DNA of 64,000 nt from an uncultured Bacteroidia bacterium (GTDB taxonomy: Bacteria; Bacteroidota; Bacteroidia; Bacteroidales; UBA932): positions 62,001 through 126,000 of the forward strand of contig CACZMF010000015.1 of the NCBI GenBank assembly GCA_902782225.1, given 5' to 3'. The notes below the pieces were generated by a model. That model did not search any database. It was not told the DNA's origin and saw nothing but the letters and a program-made list of their open reading frames with translations. The translations under genes were made by a program, and so were the position numbers. Below are positions 8,508 to 17,154 of the stretch, piece by piece (positions within the stretch are counted from its first letter, which is position 1; each line of letters begins with the position of its first letter).

Positions 8508-9206
8508 TTGAAGATAAAGATACTTACATTAGCTTTCCTGATCCTTGCCGCCGTCCCGGCGGGCGCCCAGAGAAAAGTCTCCGCGGACGTTGAGGTCAAG
8601 ACGGTAATCAACGGGAAAGTCACCACAGTCACCAAGAGCGTCTATTGTACCAACAATGGACGCTTGGTGACTTTATTCCACAAGCCCACCACCTACTACT
8701 CCGTGGTGAACCAGAAGGGAGAGATGCAGATCTACAACCCTTCCAGCAACGAAGTCTTCTCCCAGATAGACCAGACCCTGAGTTCCAACACCGACCTGGT
8801 GTACCTGTTCATGAACGGGCGCATCGACGATCTCGGCCTGGGCTGGTTCGGCTACAAGGCCAGCGCCAGCGAAAAGGACGGCCAGTACGCCAAGAAGACC
8901 TTCACCAGCTCCGACCCTTCGAAACCCCGGGTGGAGATAGTCTATGAAGACTGGCTCCCCATCTACTGCGAATACACGGGAAGGGACGGCAAGCTCCTCA
9001 GCAAGAAATACTTGTCCAACTACCAGCGCTTCGGCCACATGGTGATGCCCCTGCGCGTCACCGACATCTCCTACGGTACCAAAAAAGACTCCTCCGTGGT
9101 GCGCACCTTATACTCGGGAGTGCAGGTAGACCAGGACGACCCCAACTTCAACTTCGAGGTTCCTGCCGGCGCAAAGCCCATGGAACTGCCTGAAACAGGG
9201 AAATGA
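8508..9206 (+). CDS. LolA-like periplasmic protein
   Basis: 232 residues from a TTG start, chosen because it directly precedes a clean signal peptide (MKIKILTLAFLILAAVPAGAQ) and lies 3 bases after the TM2 stop. The mature chain is beta-rich with the LolA/LolB-like pattern of an anchoring segment (YCTNNGRLVTLFHKPTTYYS), a 'QIYNPSSNEVF' strand, and a late 'MVMPLRVTDISY' strand. The LolA superfamily carries lipoproteins to the outer membrane. Assignment is by pattern only. It overlaps the next gene by 4 bases. Confidence 0.55.
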   Translation: MKIKILTLAFLILAAVPAGAQRKVSADVEVKTVINGKVTTVTKSVYCTNNGRLVTLFHKPTTYYSVVNQKGEMQIYNPSSNEVFSQIDQTLSSNTDLVYLFMNGRIDDLGLGWFGYKASASEKDGQYAKKTFTSSDPSKPRVEIVYEDWLPIYCEYTGRDGKLLSKKYLSNYQRFGHMVMPLRVTDISYGTKKDSSVVRTLYSGVQVDQDDPNFNFEVPAGAKPMELPETGK

Positions 9207-9601
9207 AACGTGCCGCATTCTTCGCGGCACTGACCCTCCTCCTCTGCGCAGCCGCGCCGCCCCCCGGGGGAGACAAGGAGAAAGACTCCAGCTTGGCGCT
9301 CAGCGCCGATTTCTCAGCCCTCCGCACCCAGCCACAAAAGGCCCCGGAAGGAGCCAACGGAGCGGAAAGGGCCCTCCACACGATCAGGAAACAGCTCACG
9401 GGACGTGATTGCTACGACCCGCCCAATTATATGTTCTTCCGGCAGGCGGTACGCACCATAGGCTTCATTCCCGCCATCTTCGCCACCGCCGACAGGATAC
9501 TCCGCGACACCCGCCTCGGCACGATGCGCGAGAAGCTCGATCCCGAAGACCCCTACATCCACGAAGGCCCCGAGGCCTACAAACCGTCAGCGAAACAATG
9601 A
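9203..9601 (+). CDS. small secreted protein, degenerate YidD-like
   Basis: 132 residues with a signal peptide (FFAALTLLLCAAA). The segment DCYDPPNYMFFRQAVRTIGF...TADRILRDTR resembles the YidD family (CxFxPSCSxY, then helix G, then R-x-x-RC), but most of the conserved cysteines are missing. YidD helps membrane protein insertion. A secreted YidD-like protein beside TM2, LolA-like and DUF5683-like genes suggests a common envelope role. The match is partial, so 'hypothetical secreted protein' is the fallback. It overlaps both neighbours by 4 bases (ATGA). Confidence 0.45.
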   Translation: MKRAAFFAALTLLLCAAAPPPGGDKEKDSSLALSADFSALRTQPQKAPEGANGAERALHTIRKQLTGRDCYDPPNYMFFRQAVRTIGFIPAIFATADRILRDTRLGTMREKLDPEDPYIHEGPEAYKPSAKQ

Positions 9602-10434
9602 AAGCGGCACCACTGATAGTAGCGGCGCTGCTTCTCGCAGGCCTGCCCGCAAAGGCCCAGGACGCCTGGATATCAAAAGATTACGAATTCGCCGTCTACC
9701 TGATAGATAACGACCTCAAGAAAGACGCGTCCAAGCTCCTGTCGGGCAGCTACAACCCCTCCGACACCCTCACCTTCCTGCGCGGCTGGTCCAGCTACCT
9801 GCTCAAGGAACTGGACACGGCGCTGCCGCTTTTCAAGGCAGTGCCCGAGCAGTCCCCCTTCCGCGACCAGGCCCTCTTCTACTCCACCGCCGTCTCCGCC
9901 CACCTGGGCGACTACTCCGTCCCCGCGGCCCTGGAATCCTACACCGGTCCCTACTCCGAGCTCAAGGGAGTGCAGCTCGCCGGCCTCGCCCTGCTGCGCG
10001 ACGATCCGGAAGCATTCAAGGCGGCCGCAGAAGCCTTTAAATATGAAGACTTCGCCCTGAAAGACGCCGAAAAGCAGCTGGACGACATCTACCACGCCCG
10101 CTTCGAAGCGAAGCCCAAGAGCCCCTGGCTCGCCGCGGCAGCATCCGCCGTGGTGCCGGGCCTTGGCAAAATCTACGCAGGCCGCACCGGGGAGGGCATT
10201 TCATCCTTCCTGCTGACCGGCGCAATGGGCGCCATCACCGCCGAGCACTGGATCAAGGACGGCCCCGGCAACTGGAAGACCATCGTGCCCGCAGTGCTCT
10301 GCGCGGCCCTCTACATAGGCAACATCTACGGCAGCTACGTCTCCGTGAGCATATACAACAACAGCGTGAAAGATGCACAGCAAACGGCTATTCTGTACAA
10401 TATTCATATCCCTCTGCGCTCTGTGTTCAAGTAG
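9598..10434 (+). CDS. DUF5683-like secreted TPR protein
   Basis: 278 residues from the ATG at 9598, which overlaps the previous stop (ATGA) and starts a signal peptide (LIVAALLLAGLPAKAQ). An N-terminal helical repeat region of about 150 residues looks TPR-like. A C-terminal membrane-associated domain begins SAVVPGLGKIYAGRTGEG, matching the 'PGxGxxYxGxxxxG' signature of DUF5683, and carries two hydrophobic helices. The next gene is a paralog with the same order of parts. The role is unknown, probably in the envelope. Confidence 0.65.
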   Translation: MKAAPLIVAALLLAGLPAKAQDAWISKDYEFAVYLIDNDLKKDASKLLSGSYNPSDTLTFLRGWSSYLLKELDTALPLFKAVPEQSPFRDQALFYSTAVSAHLGDYSVPAALESYTGPYSELKGVQLAGLALLRDDPEAFKAAAEAFKYEDFALKDAEKQLDDIYHARFEAKPKSPWLAAAASAVVPGLGKIYAGRTGEGISSFLLTGAMGAITAEHWIKDGPGNWKTIVPAVLCAALYIGNIYGSYVSVSIYNNSVKDAQQTAILYNIHIPLRSVFK

Positions 10435-11161
10435 GGCGCAGGACTGGGAGGGGATGGCCGTCAGCTACGAAAGGGCCATCTGGGAAGACACCTCGCTCGA
10501 GGAGGTCAACAGCGCCCTGCGCGGCAAGGCCGAATGCTACAAGCAGCTCGGCCGCTACGCCGAGGCGTCCGCCACCCTCGGCCGCGTGCGCATGTTCGCC
10601 CTGAGCCCCGAAGAGAGGCAGGAAGTGCTTTACCAACAGGAACTTTGCTACTTCCTCGGCGGAGAGTTCGCCCAGGCGTCCACCTGCGTGGACGACCTTG
10701 AGCCCAGCTCCCGGGACATTCTGCTGCTGCACGCCCTCGTGCTCGCCTACGCCGGCAAGTTCGACGAGTCCGAAATCTACGCAGCCCGCTTCCTCTCCTG
10801 GGACGGAGAGAGCCCGCATCTGCAGGCTCTGCTGGACCTTTATGCCGGACATCCGGCCCCGCGCGACGCAGTCACCGCAATGGTGCTTTCCTTCATGCCC
10901 CCGGCAGGCCACATCTACAACGGACGCCCCGGCGAGGGTCTGCTTTCCGCCGGACTCAACGCGGCTGCGTTCGCATTCACCCTCGCCAACCTGCTCACCG
11001 GCTACTGGGTCACGGGCATCGTGGGCGGCGGAATAGCGCTCAACTACACCTTCATGGGCGGGCAGGAACGCAACGCCGCGCTCGTGGAGGCCTACAACAA
11101 CGACGCAGTGCTGGAATTCGGCGACCGCGTGCGTGCATTTCTGGCTCAGACCGTGTTATGA
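10373..11161 (+). CDS. DUF5683-like secreted TPR protein, second paralog
   Basis: 262 residues. A signal peptide (MHSKRLFCTIFISLCALCSSRA) is followed by helical repeats (AECYKQLGRYAEASATLGRV) and a C-terminal membrane domain starting SFMPPAGHIYNGRPGEGLL, matching the paralog upstream. It starts inside that gene and overlaps it by 62 bases in another frame, so the signal peptide is encoded within the upstream gene's last codons. The following nth gene overlaps its stop by 4 bases. Confidence 0.65.
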   Translation: MHSKRLFCTIFISLCALCSSRAQDWEGMAVSYERAIWEDTSLEEVNSALRGKAECYKQLGRYAEASATLGRVRMFALSPEERQEVLYQQELCYFLGGEFAQASTCVDDLEPSSRDILLLHALVLAYAGKFDESEIYAARFLSWDGESPHLQALLDLYAGHPAPRDAVTAMVLSFMPPAGHIYNGRPGEGLLSAGLNAAAFAFTLANLLTGYWVTGIVGGGIALNYTFMGGQERNAALVEAYNNDAVLEFGDRVRAFLAQTVL

Positions 11162-11799
11162 CAAGAAAAGAACGATACGCAGCGGTAGTCGGCTGGTTCC
11201 GGGAGAACGTGCCGGTGGCCAGGAGCGAACTGGTGTTCTCCGACCCGTTCCAGCTCATCGTGGCCGTGGTGCTTTCCGCGCAGTGCACCGACAAGCGCGT
11301 CAATCTCGTGACCCCGGGGCTCTTCCGCCGCTTCCCCTCCCCGGAGAAGATGGCGGCCGCCTCGGAATCAGAACTGCTGGAGCTGATGGGCAGCGTGTCC
11401 TATCCCAACAGCAAGGCGCGACACCTTAAAGGCCTGGCGCAGAAGCTGTTGACCGATTTCGGCGGAAAGGTGCCCGCTACGGTGGACGAACTGATGACCC
11501 TGCCCGGAGTGGGCCGTAAGACCGCCAACGTGGTGGCGTCGATAGTGTACGACGAGCCAGTGATCGCAGTAGACACCCACGTGTTCCGCGTGAGCCACAG
11601 GATAGGCCTGTCGAACGGGAAAACGCCCTTCGACGTGGAGAAGGACCTCGAAAAGCACATCCCGGAGGAGCACCGGGCCACCTCCCACCACTGGCTCATA
11701 CTCCACGGACGCTACACCTGCACCGCCCGCGCCCCGAAATGCTCCGGATGCGGCCTGCGGCCCTGGTGTGCCTGGTATTCAAAACATGCAGAAGATTAA
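11158..11799 (+). CDS. nth: endonuclease III
   Basis: 213 residues. A DNA glycosylase/AP lyase that removes oxidised pyrimidines in base excision repair. The helix-hairpin-helix reads LPGVGRKTANV from about 116, with the catalytic Lys near 120 and the catalytic Asp in VDTHVFR near 138. The [4Fe-4S] cluster cysteines keep the C-x6-C-x2-C-x5-C spacing near 187-203. Length and spacing match the family. It overlaps the gene before by 4 bases and miaA after by 14. Confidence 0.95.
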   Translation: MTRKERYAAVVGWFRENVPVARSELVFSDPFQLIVAVVLSAQCTDKRVNLVTPGLFRRFPSPEKMAAASESELLELMGSVSYPNSKARHLKGLAQKLLTDFGGKVPATVDELMTLPGVGRKTANVVASIVYDEPVIAVDTHVFRVSHRIGLSNGKTPFDVEKDLEKHIPEEHRATSHHWLILHGRYTCTARAPKCSGCGLRPWCAWYSKHAED

Positions 11800-12571
11800 G
11801 AACATAGTGGCGGCGCTTCCCGAGCCTGAGGTCATCGACCTGGATGCCCTCAGGGGCAGCATCGCCTCAGGAGAGGTGGAAATGGTGTGCGTGCTCGGGC
11901 CCACGGCTTCGGGCAAGACGCGCTACGCAGTGCAGCTGGCCCGCGAGCTGGGAAATGCGGAGATCATCTCCGCCGACTCCCGCCAGGTCTACCGCCGCAT
12001 GGACATAGGCACGGGCAAGGACCTTTCGGAATACGGCCCCGTGCCCTATCATCTCATCGACATCGCCGAGCCCGGCACCCAGTACAACGTGTACCGTTTC
12101 AGGGAGGATTTCGCTGCTGCGGCCTCCGACATCCGCTCGCGCGGCGCCTTCCCCATACTCTGCGGCGGCACTGGCCTCTACATCAGCGCCGCGACGTCCG
12201 GCTACGACTTCGCCTCGAAAAAGCCCCTGTCCGCACAGCTTGAGCAAGCCCCCGACAAAGTGTTCTTCATCGGCACCCTGGTGTCGCGGGAAGTGCGCAA
12301 CGCCCGCATCGACGCGCGCCTCGATGCCCGGCTTCGGGAAGGGATGATAGAGGAAATAAAGGGTCTGCTGAACGAGGGGATCGCCCCGGAAGTGCTTATA
12401 AGCTACGGACTTGAGTATAAGTTCGTGACCCAGCACCTGCTCGGGGAGATGGACTATGCGGCCATGCGGGAGCACCTTGCCATCGCCATCCACCAGTTCG
12501 CCAAGCGCCAGATGACCTGGTTCCGCGGCATGGAGCGCTCCGGAATACGTATCCACTGGACGGAAGTGTAG
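11786..12571 (+). CDS. miaA: tRNA dimethylallyltransferase, short MiaA
   Basis: 261 residues from the ATG at 11786; a GTG 18 bases upstream is possible. It adds a dimethylallyl group to A37 of tRNAs reading UNN codons. Visible motifs are the P-loop GPTASGKT (about 37), SADSRQVYRRMDIGTGK, GGTGLY, and the C-terminal QFAKRQMTWFR. It is about 40 residues shorter than typical MiaA. The central insert that clamps the anticodon loop seems reduced between GGTGLYI and the REGMIEEI helix. Many Bacteroidales carry two MiaA proteins, and this may be the shorter one. Confidence 0.85.
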   Translation: MQKIKNIVAALPEPEVIDLDALRGSIASGEVEMVCVLGPTASGKTRYAVQLARELGNAEIISADSRQVYRRMDIGTGKDLSEYGPVPYHLIDIAEPGTQYNVYRFREDFAAAASDIRSRGAFPILCGGTGLYISAATSGYDFASKKPLSAQLEQAPDKVFFIGTLVSREVRNARIDARLDARLREGMIEEIKGLLNEGIAPEVLISYGLEYKFVTQHLLGEMDYAAMREHLAIAIHQFAKRQMTWFRGMERSGIRIHWTEV

Positions 12572-12612
12572 TTTTTTTGCGTCTCTCCGCACCAAGTTTT
12601 GCCGTTTTTCGT

Positions 12613-12620
12613 TATATTTG
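12613..12620 (+). promoter_or_regulatory. -7 element for the histidine kinase operon
   Basis: TATATTTG fits TAnnTTTG and ends 6 bases before the ATG at 12627, which predicts an almost leaderless message. Confidence 0.5.
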
Positions 12621-12626
12621 GAAGAT

Positions 12627-14573
12627 ATGAGACCGAGACTAGCCACCACCCTCATTCTTCTGCTGCTTGTCCTGTTGCCTTCGCGGGCACAGAACAACCC
12701 GTATGAAATAGCGGACGAATGCTACCACCTGTTCGTCAAGGCGGAGAATCTCGTGGGCAAGCCCGGCTTCGAGGAGACCAGTGCGGCCCTGTTCGAGGCC
12801 GCCCTGCGCCTGAAAGACACCAAGGCGGAGACCCTCTACTACGTGGCCGAGCTGAAAAACCAGACCAGGCAGCCCGCCACCCCGGAAAACGACGCGGCCG
12901 TGGATGCAGCCTGCCAGAAACTGAAGGCGGTCTCGGAGAAATACGGCTACAGGCAGTACTACTACTACGCCTACCAGATGGCCCAGACCTACTACTACAA
13001 CCGTGGTATGATCAACCGTTCGATGGAATTGGCAAGGGAGATGCAGGCAGACGCCATAGCGCACAACGACGAATATGGTGTGTGGAACGGCGACAAGTAC
13101 CTGGCTTCGCTCTACATAGGACAGAACGACTACATGTCGGCAAAGCCGCATCTGATCAACGCCCTGGAGATCTACAACACATCCTCCGATGCGGTCATAC
13201 GCCGCCAGTCCCCCTCCCGCCTCTACTGCGACCTGGCGGACACCTATCCTATAGGCAGCGACTCCGTGCGCATCAACGTGGACAAGGCCATGGCCGGCGC
13301 AAAGCAGCTTATGGACACCCTTCGCTGCAAATACTACTATGCCCGCCTCGCCGCCCTCGACGGCAAATGGGATGAATACGCCAGGCTGCGCGACGAGTGC
13401 CTTTCCGACGAGTCTTTCACCCGCATCATCCGCAACGGCGACCAGTTCTTCAACCTGCTGGACGACATCCACGGCGGCACCCTCGAAAAGAGCATGCAGG
13501 AGGTGTTCAAGGTGGGAAGCTTGCGACAGGTCAAGGTCATTGCCAACGTCTGCGAAAACAACGGATATAAAGATTTCGCCTTCGAAGTGGAAAAGCATCT
13601 GGTGCGAAATCTGGAGAGAATCGTCTCCCGCGCCAACCAGTCCCGCCTCTCGGAGCTGGACGTCTCCATGGGAAAGGCGGCCCTTAGCGCCGACCTCGCC
13701 CACAAGGAAGAGGAGCTGGACACCGTCACATCGATCATCTTTGTGCTGCTGCTCATCATCCTCGTGGCGTCCGCCGTGTTTTCCGGCATCCACATCCACA
13801 ACCTCCAGAAAAACAAGCGCAAGGACGCAGCCCGGATCGCCGAGCTTCAGGCGGCCAACGAAAAGGTGCGCCAGGCCGACGCCGCCAAGACCCGCTTCGT
13901 GCAGAACATGAGCCACGAGGTCCGCACCCCGCTGAACGCCATCGTGGGCTTCAGTCAGCTGCTCGGCCTGCCCGACGGCACTTTCCCGGCGGAAGAGAAG
14001 GAAGAATTCGCCGGCCACGTGGTCAACAACAGCAAAATGCTCACCATGCTCCTCGACGACATCCTCAACGCCTCCGCGATGGATTCCGGCAACTACAAGA
14101 TTTCCTACGAAGAGGGTGAGTGCAACTATATGTGCTACGCTGCCATCAGCAGCGCCGAGCACCGCCTGCAACCCGGAGTTTCAATGAGTTACGATCCCCT
14201 GCCCGGCGGGCCGTTCACCTTCCGCACCGACCCCAGGCGCGTGCAGCAGATACTCATCAACCTGCTCACCAACGCCTGCAAGCACACCAGCAAGGGCTCC
14301 ATCAAGCTGGCCTGCTCGCTGGACGAGAACCCCGGGGAAGTCACGTTCTCCGTGACCGACACCGGCCCCGGCGTGCCGGCCGACAAGGCCGAAGCCATCT
14401 TCGACCGTTTCACCAAGCTCAACGAATTCGTGCAGGGCTCCGGCCTCGGGCTCAGCATCTGCCGCGACATAGCCTCCCGCATGGCAGGGCGCGTCTATCT
14501 CGATACCGGCTATCCCGGCCCCGGCGCCCGCTTCGTGTTCGTTCTTCCCGTCAATCCTCCTGCAAACCAATAA
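12627..14573 (+). CDS. sensor histidine kinase with periplasmic TPR sensor
   Basis: 648 residues from the ATG at 12627. A signal-anchor helix (TTLILLLLVLLPSRA) is followed by about 340 periplasmic residues of TPR-like helices (YYYAYQMAQTYYYNRGM, DKYLASLYIGQNDYM). A transmembrane helix spans about 370-392, then a coiled coil. HisKA carries the phospho-acceptor His430 in SHEVRTPLNA. HATPase_c has the N box LLTNACKH near 545, DTGPGVP and SGLGLSIC. No receiver domain is attached. The receiver-only protein that follows 10 bases later is the likely partner, though it has no output domain. Signal unknown. Confidence 0.9.
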   Translation: MRPRLATTLILLLLVLLPSRAQNNPYEIADECYHLFVKAENLVGKPGFEETSAALFEAALRLKDTKAETLYYVAELKNQTRQPATPENDAAVDAACQKLKAVSEKYGYRQYYYYAYQMAQTYYYNRGMINRSMELAREMQADAIAHNDEYGVWNGDKYLASLYIGQNDYMSAKPHLINALEIYNTSSDAVIRRQSPSRLYCDLADTYPIGSDSVRINVDKAMAGAKQLMDTLRCKYYYARLAALDGKWDEYARLRDECLSDESFTRIIRNGDQFFNLLDDIHGGTLEKSMQEVFKVGSLRQVKVIANVCENNGYKDFAFEVEKHLVRNLERIVSRANQSRLSELDVSMGKAALSADLAHKEEELDTVTSIIFVLLLIILVASAVFSGIHIHNLQKNKRKDAARIAELQAANEKVRQADAAKTRFVQNMSHEVRTPLNAIVGFSQLLGLPDGTFPAEEKEEFAGHVVNNSKMLTMLLDDILNASAMDSGNYKISYEEGECNYMCYAAISSAEHRLQPGVSMSYDPLPGGPFTFRTDPRRVQQILINLLTNACKHTSKGSIKLACSLDENPGEVTFSVTDTGPGVPADKAEAIFDRFTKLNEFVQGSGLGLSICRDIASRMAGRVYLDTGYPGPGARFVFVLPVNPPANQ

Positions 14574-14583
14574 TTATCAGAAT

Positions 14584-15003
14584 ATGACTCCGTTATACGC
14601 CCAAGACCACGACTACTCCAAGTACCTTGTACTGGCCGTCGACGACATCCCCCTGAACCTGCTTCTCGTCCAGAAGATGCTCGGACGCTTCAATTTCCGG
14701 CTGAAGACCGCCGCCAACGGGCAGCAGGCCCTGGATTCCGTGGATGAAGAGAAGCCGGATCTCATCCTGCTCGACCTCATGATGCCGGGCATCGACGGCT
14801 TCGAAGTGATCCGCCGCCTGCGCGCCAACCCCGCCACCGCCGACATCCAGATAGTCATCCTGTCGGCCCTCAACTCCAACGAAGACATAGTGAAAGGGTT
14901 CAACGTGGGGGCCAACGACTTCATAATGAAGCCCATCATCATGGAAAAGCTGCTCAGCACCGTCGTGACGCAGATGCAGCTAGTCGAGGCCAGGAAGAAA
15001 TAG
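14584..15003 (+). CDS. receiver-only response regulator
   Basis: 139 residues, one REC domain and nothing else. Acidic pair Asp20-Asp21, phospho-acceptor Asp64 (LLDLMMPG), Ser in the switch position (ILSAL), and Lys116 (IMKPI). It lies 10 bases after the histidine kinase, so it is the likely phosphate acceptor. The lack of an output domain means it must act by protein contact or in a phosphorelay. It is closely paralogous to the receiver at 37420, sharing 'LNL(L/M)(L/I)V.KMLG(R/K)(F/Y)NFR' and 'NEDIV'. Confidence 0.9.
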   Translation: MTPLYAQDHDYSKYLVLAVDDIPLNLLLVQKMLGRFNFRLKTAANGQQALDSVDEEKPDLILLDLMMPGIDGFEVIRRLRANPATADIQIVILSALNSNEDIVKGFNVGANDFIMKPIIMEKLLSTVVTQMQLVEARKK

Positions 15004-15018
15004 AACAGCGCCCGTAGA

Positions 15019-16365
15019 ATGCAACGAATCAGCCAGCTGCTTTCCTCGGCAGTCCTGCTCCTGCTGCTCTGCGGCCCGTGGTGCCGCGGCCAGATCGTCA
15101 ACCGCCTGAAGGTGGACGACGACACGTTCCAGCGCTACGCGTGGGGGCGCATGCAGCAGTTCAACCCCGACAATCTCCCGCTTGCCGACTCGCTCTACAG
15201 GGTCGGCGAGACCTGCCAGAACTTCCGCTACAAGTGCCTGGGGCTCGCGCTCGAGTTCCCTGTGCGTTTCGCGCAAGGCGACTACGAACGCATGGACGCC
15301 GCCGTCGGGGAAATCAAGCAGATGCTTGAAAAACGCAAGGACACAAGGGCCTTCTACTACCCCATCATCCATGAATACTGCCAGTTCCTGCTCCACATCG
15401 GGCGCGCGTCCGACGCCATGCTCGAAGCCCGGGCAATGGAGCGGAGCGCAAACGCGGAGAAAAGCGCCCTCGGCAAGATGTACGCCCGCCGCGTCATAGG
15501 CCTCATCCAGAGCTACCGCACGAATTCCTATCTCGCCATCCACAATTTCACCCGCGCCGCCGACTACTGCAAGGAGGCCCGGGCCGAGCAGGAGCTTCCC
15601 AATCTCTACATCCTGATTGCGCAGGAGTACATAAAGGAAAAGGACTTCGCTAAGGCGGAGGAGTTCTGCGTCAAGGCCGAAGACTACGTGCAGTTCTTCC
15701 CGTCGCTGCGCGTCAAGACCCTGATGACGCGCGCCTACCTTTTCAACGCCAAGCAGGACTGGAAGAGTTTCTGGCGCACCTACGACGAGCTGGTCGGCGA
15801 TCCGCTCTACAAGGTGCAGGCCGACGGCAATTCCCGCTTCCAGATGGATGTGGCCTACCTGCAGTCGCGCGGCCTCTTCGAGGAGGCCCTCGCCAAGGCC
15901 GATTCCCTCAGCTCGGCCCGCGACCGCCACGAAAAGAAACACGGCATTTTCGCCGCCCAGGGCCGCTTTGAGCCTGCCTACGGGGAGCTGGCAAGCCTGA
16001 TGTCCGAGAAGGATTCGATCTACATCAGGGTGCAGAACGAAGACATGGCCATACTCGACGCGGAAATGAACAACGCCCAGCTGCGCCAGGACGCCGTGCG
16101 CCTGAAGGCACAGAACCAGATGACCATCCTGCTGGGCTTCCTCGTGATGTTCGTGATTGCGTTTTTCGCCATCCTGTTTTCCCAGTGGCAGCTGAAGCAG
16201 AACCTCGACGAGATGCGCCGCAAAAACACCCAGATGCTCTCCAACCGCCGGGCCTACCAGAAGGCGATGGATGCCAAGGAATCAGAGATTTCCTTCCAGC
16301 TGAAGATACTCCAGAACAGAAACACAAATATTCTCACGGGCTATGAAGATATCCTCAATCTTTAA
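15019..16365 (+). CDS. TPR sensor-like membrane protein without kinase domain
   Basis: 448 residues. A signal peptide (LLSSAVLLLLLCGPWCRG) is followed by about 340 residues of TPR-like helices (EQELPNLYILIAQEYIKEKD, FAKAEEFCVKAEDY). A transmembrane helix (MTILLGFLVMFVIAFFAILF, about 372-391) is followed by a cytoplasmic coiled coil of about 55 residues. The layout copies the kinase at 12627 up to the point where HisKA would begin, then stops. It may be a co-sensor or adaptor for that kinase. It overlaps the next gene by 23 bases. Confidence 0.6.
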   Translation: MQRISQLLSSAVLLLLLCGPWCRGQIVNRLKVDDDTFQRYAWGRMQQFNPDNLPLADSLYRVGETCQNFRYKCLGLALEFPVRFAQGDYERMDAAVGEIKQMLEKRKDTRAFYYPIIHEYCQFLLHIGRASDAMLEARAMERSANAEKSALGKMYARRVIGLIQSYRTNSYLAIHNFTRAADYCKEARAEQELPNLYILIAQEYIKEKDFAKAEEFCVKAEDYVQFFPSLRVKTLMTRAYLFNAKQDWKSFWRTYDELVGDPLYKVQADGNSRFQMDVAYLQSRGLFEEALAKADSLSSARDRHEKKHGIFAAQGRFEPAYGELASLMSEKDSIYIRVQNEDMAILDAEMNNAQLRQDAVRLKAQNQMTILLGFLVMFVIAFFAILFSQWQLKQNLDEMRRKNTQMLSNRRAYQKAMDAKESEISFQLKILQNRNTNILTGYEDILNL

Positions 16366-16765
16366 GAACCACCGCAGCGAACTGCTCGCACTAGTCATAT
16401 TCCTCGCCGGTTCCACTCTCGGCATGCTCGGCCTCATCCAGAGGGTGCCGCTGCTGCTGGGCATTCTCGGCATAGTGATCCTGGCCGCCGGCTTGTTTAT
16501 CTTCTGCATACGCCTCACCTCAGAGAAGGCCTACAAGGAGTACTACAAAGACAGCTATGAGATTGAGCATGAGTGCATTGAGGACGAGATCCGCAAATCC
16601 ATGCGCTACCACCGCTACCAGGAGGCCGTGCTCTCCCGCTACGAAAGCGCCTGCCGCGACCTCGGCCTTGTGGACGAGCAGAAAGACTGGCTCCTCGACC
16701 TCCTCATGGCCGAAAAGAACAAAGTCGACGAAGAACTCAACGCCCAGGGCGGCGGCCACATCTAG
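16343..16765 (+). CDS. small two-helix inner-membrane protein
   Basis: 140 residues. Two adjacent transmembrane helices (LLALVIFLAGSTLGMLGLI and LLLGILGIVILAAGLFIFCI) are followed by an 80-residue charged helical cytoplasmic tail rich in Tyr and Glu. I recognise no family. It starts within the 3' end of the TPR sensor gene, so it is translationally coupled to it and may belong to the same signalling complex. Confidence 0.55.
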   Translation: MKISSIFKNHRSELLALVIFLAGSTLGMLGLIQRVPLLLGILGIVILAAGLFIFCIRLTSEKAYKEYYKDSYEIEHECIEDEIRKSMRYHRYQEAVLSRYESACRDLGLVDEQKDWLLDLLMAEKNKVDEELNAQGGGHI

Positions 16766-16805
16766 GCCTTTTTCATAACATATTATAATTTTGCAAAATT
16801 TTCCT

Positions 16806-16813
16806 TATTTTTG
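16806..16813 (+). promoter_or_regulatory. -7 element for the hipB-like gene
   Basis: TATTTTTG fits TAnnTTTG and ends 17 bases before the ATG at 16831. A second match, TAATTTTG, lies at 16783-16790. Confidence 0.45.
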
Positions 16814-16830
16814 CAAAGTTATTTAATGTT

Positions 16831-17151
16831 ATGAGCCGTTCTACATATTCAAACAAGCTTCCGAGAAGCCTGGCAAAGGACTTGTCACAGGTGGGAGAAC
16901 AGATTAAACTGGCCCGCCTGCGCAGGGACTTGTCTATGGAGCAGGTGGCAGAGCGGGCAATGTGCTCCATCCCCACTCTCACCAAAGTCGAGAAAGGCAC
17001 GTCGAGCGTTGCCATTGGTACTTATATCCGTGTTCTTTATGTCCTGGGTCTCAACAGCGACATACTCCTCCTTGCCAGGGAAGACCCTCTTGGCCGCTCG
17101 CTCCAGGACGCCAAACTGCCCCTCCGCCGGGCGCGTGCATCAAAGAAATAG
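16831..17151 (+). CDS. HipB-like XRE-family antitoxin/repressor
   Basis: 106 residues. A helix-turn-helix of the XRE class spans about 20-75: GEQIKLARLRRDLSMEQVAE, then SIPTLTKVEKG and GTYIRVLYVLGL. HipB-type antitoxins bind their own operator and the HipA kinase. The next gene, 3 bases on, is a hipA remnant, which confirms the family. Since hipA is broken, this protein is likely an orphan repressor. Confidence 0.8.
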   Translation: MSRSTYSNKLPRSLAKDLSQVGEQIKLARLRRDLSMEQVAERAMCSIPTLTKVEKGTSSVAIGTYIRVLYVLGLNSDILLLAREDPLGRSLQDAKLPLRRARASKK

Positions 17152-17154
17152 ATT

